DNA from: Coturnix japonica
Lineage: Eukaryota > Chordata > Aves > Galliformes > Phasianidae
Direction of reading: 5' to 3'
Assembly (NCBI RefSeq): GCF_001577835.2
Contig: NC_029526.1
Span: 651,510 to 715,509, forward strand
Length of the DNA: 64,000 nt
The position numbers were made by a program, and so were the translations under genes. How positions within the stretch are numbered: position 1 is the first letter of the stretch; every line of letters starts with the position of its first letter. The notes beneath the pieces are model-generated. The model was not told the DNA's origin and made no database searches. It worked only from the letters and a program-made list of their open reading frames with translations. Shown here piece after piece: positions 63,798 through 64,000 of the stretch.

Positions 63798-64000
63798 GTG
63801 AGTGTGACAATCCCCATTAGAAATGTATGACAGTCACTTCCACAAGCCAAATCAGCAACCTTCAGGCTGACCTCAGCTGAAGGGCCGATGAATTGTTTTG
63901 GAAAGGTGCAGCTGAATTCTGTTCAAGGCTTCACAAAGAGGATTCTGGGGAACATTTCCAGTGGGATGCAGAGTTTAAAGCCAATAACAACAAAATAAAA
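63798..64000 (+). other. WDR59: Start of WDR59 intron 2
   Basis: Sequence after the exon 2 donor to the window end. Nothing recognisable. Confidence 0.8.

Overview
The window looks like a gene-dense piece of a bird genome, most likely a galliform such as chicken. It carries CR1 LINE fragments in both orientations and no mammalian-type SINEs. It has compact GC-rich genes, and the gene order CFDP1 - BCAR1 - CTRB pair - LDHD - ZNRF1 - WDR59 matches the human 16q23.1 block in order and relative strand. Human ZFP1, which lies between the CTRB pair and LDHD, is not seen here. Gene identities come from reading the translations against remembered family sequences; no database search was run.

Layout. 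1-28153 holds the end of CFDP1 (+): a long intron (1-25349) and the last two coding exons. 28154-31269 holds the CFDP1 3' UTR, a short intergenic stretch, a CR1 relic and the BCAR1 CpG-rich promoter, which contains a homopolymer of 99 C. 31270-35991 is complete BCAR1/p130Cas (+), 7 coding exons and 900 aa. 37783-43555 is an inverted duplication holding two divergently transcribed chymotrypsinogen B genes, copy A (-, 37796-39426) and copy B (+, 41915-43542), each 7 exons and 267 aa. The upstream flank of copy B is split by a 1.3 kb CR1 LINE that copy A lacks. 43927-46781 is complete LDHD (+), 11 exons and 481 aa. 48327-59015 is ZNRF1 (-), 4 coding exons and 225 aa, convergent with LDHD. From 59938 on is the 5' end of WDR59 (+), sharing a CpG-rich head-to-head promoter with ZNRF1; a 53-base assembly gap lies in that promoter.

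The genes do not form one pathway. They cover chromatin remodelling (CFDP1), adhesion/Src signalling (BCAR1), pancreatic digestion (CTRB pair), mitochondrial D-lactate oxidation (LDHD), membrane-associated ubiquitin ligation (ZNRF1) and GATOR2/mTORC1 nutrient signalling (WDR59).

The most interesting signal is in the chymotrypsinogen pair. The two genes are almost identical except for a small cluster of differences in the last exon. That cluster changes S1-pocket residue 226 (chymotrypsin numbering) from Gly in copy B to Thr in copy A. This suggests gene conversion whose tract ends just before a specificity-determining codon. The CR1 insertion also moved the upstream promoter half of copy B by about 1.3 kb, so the pair may differ in both specificity and expression.
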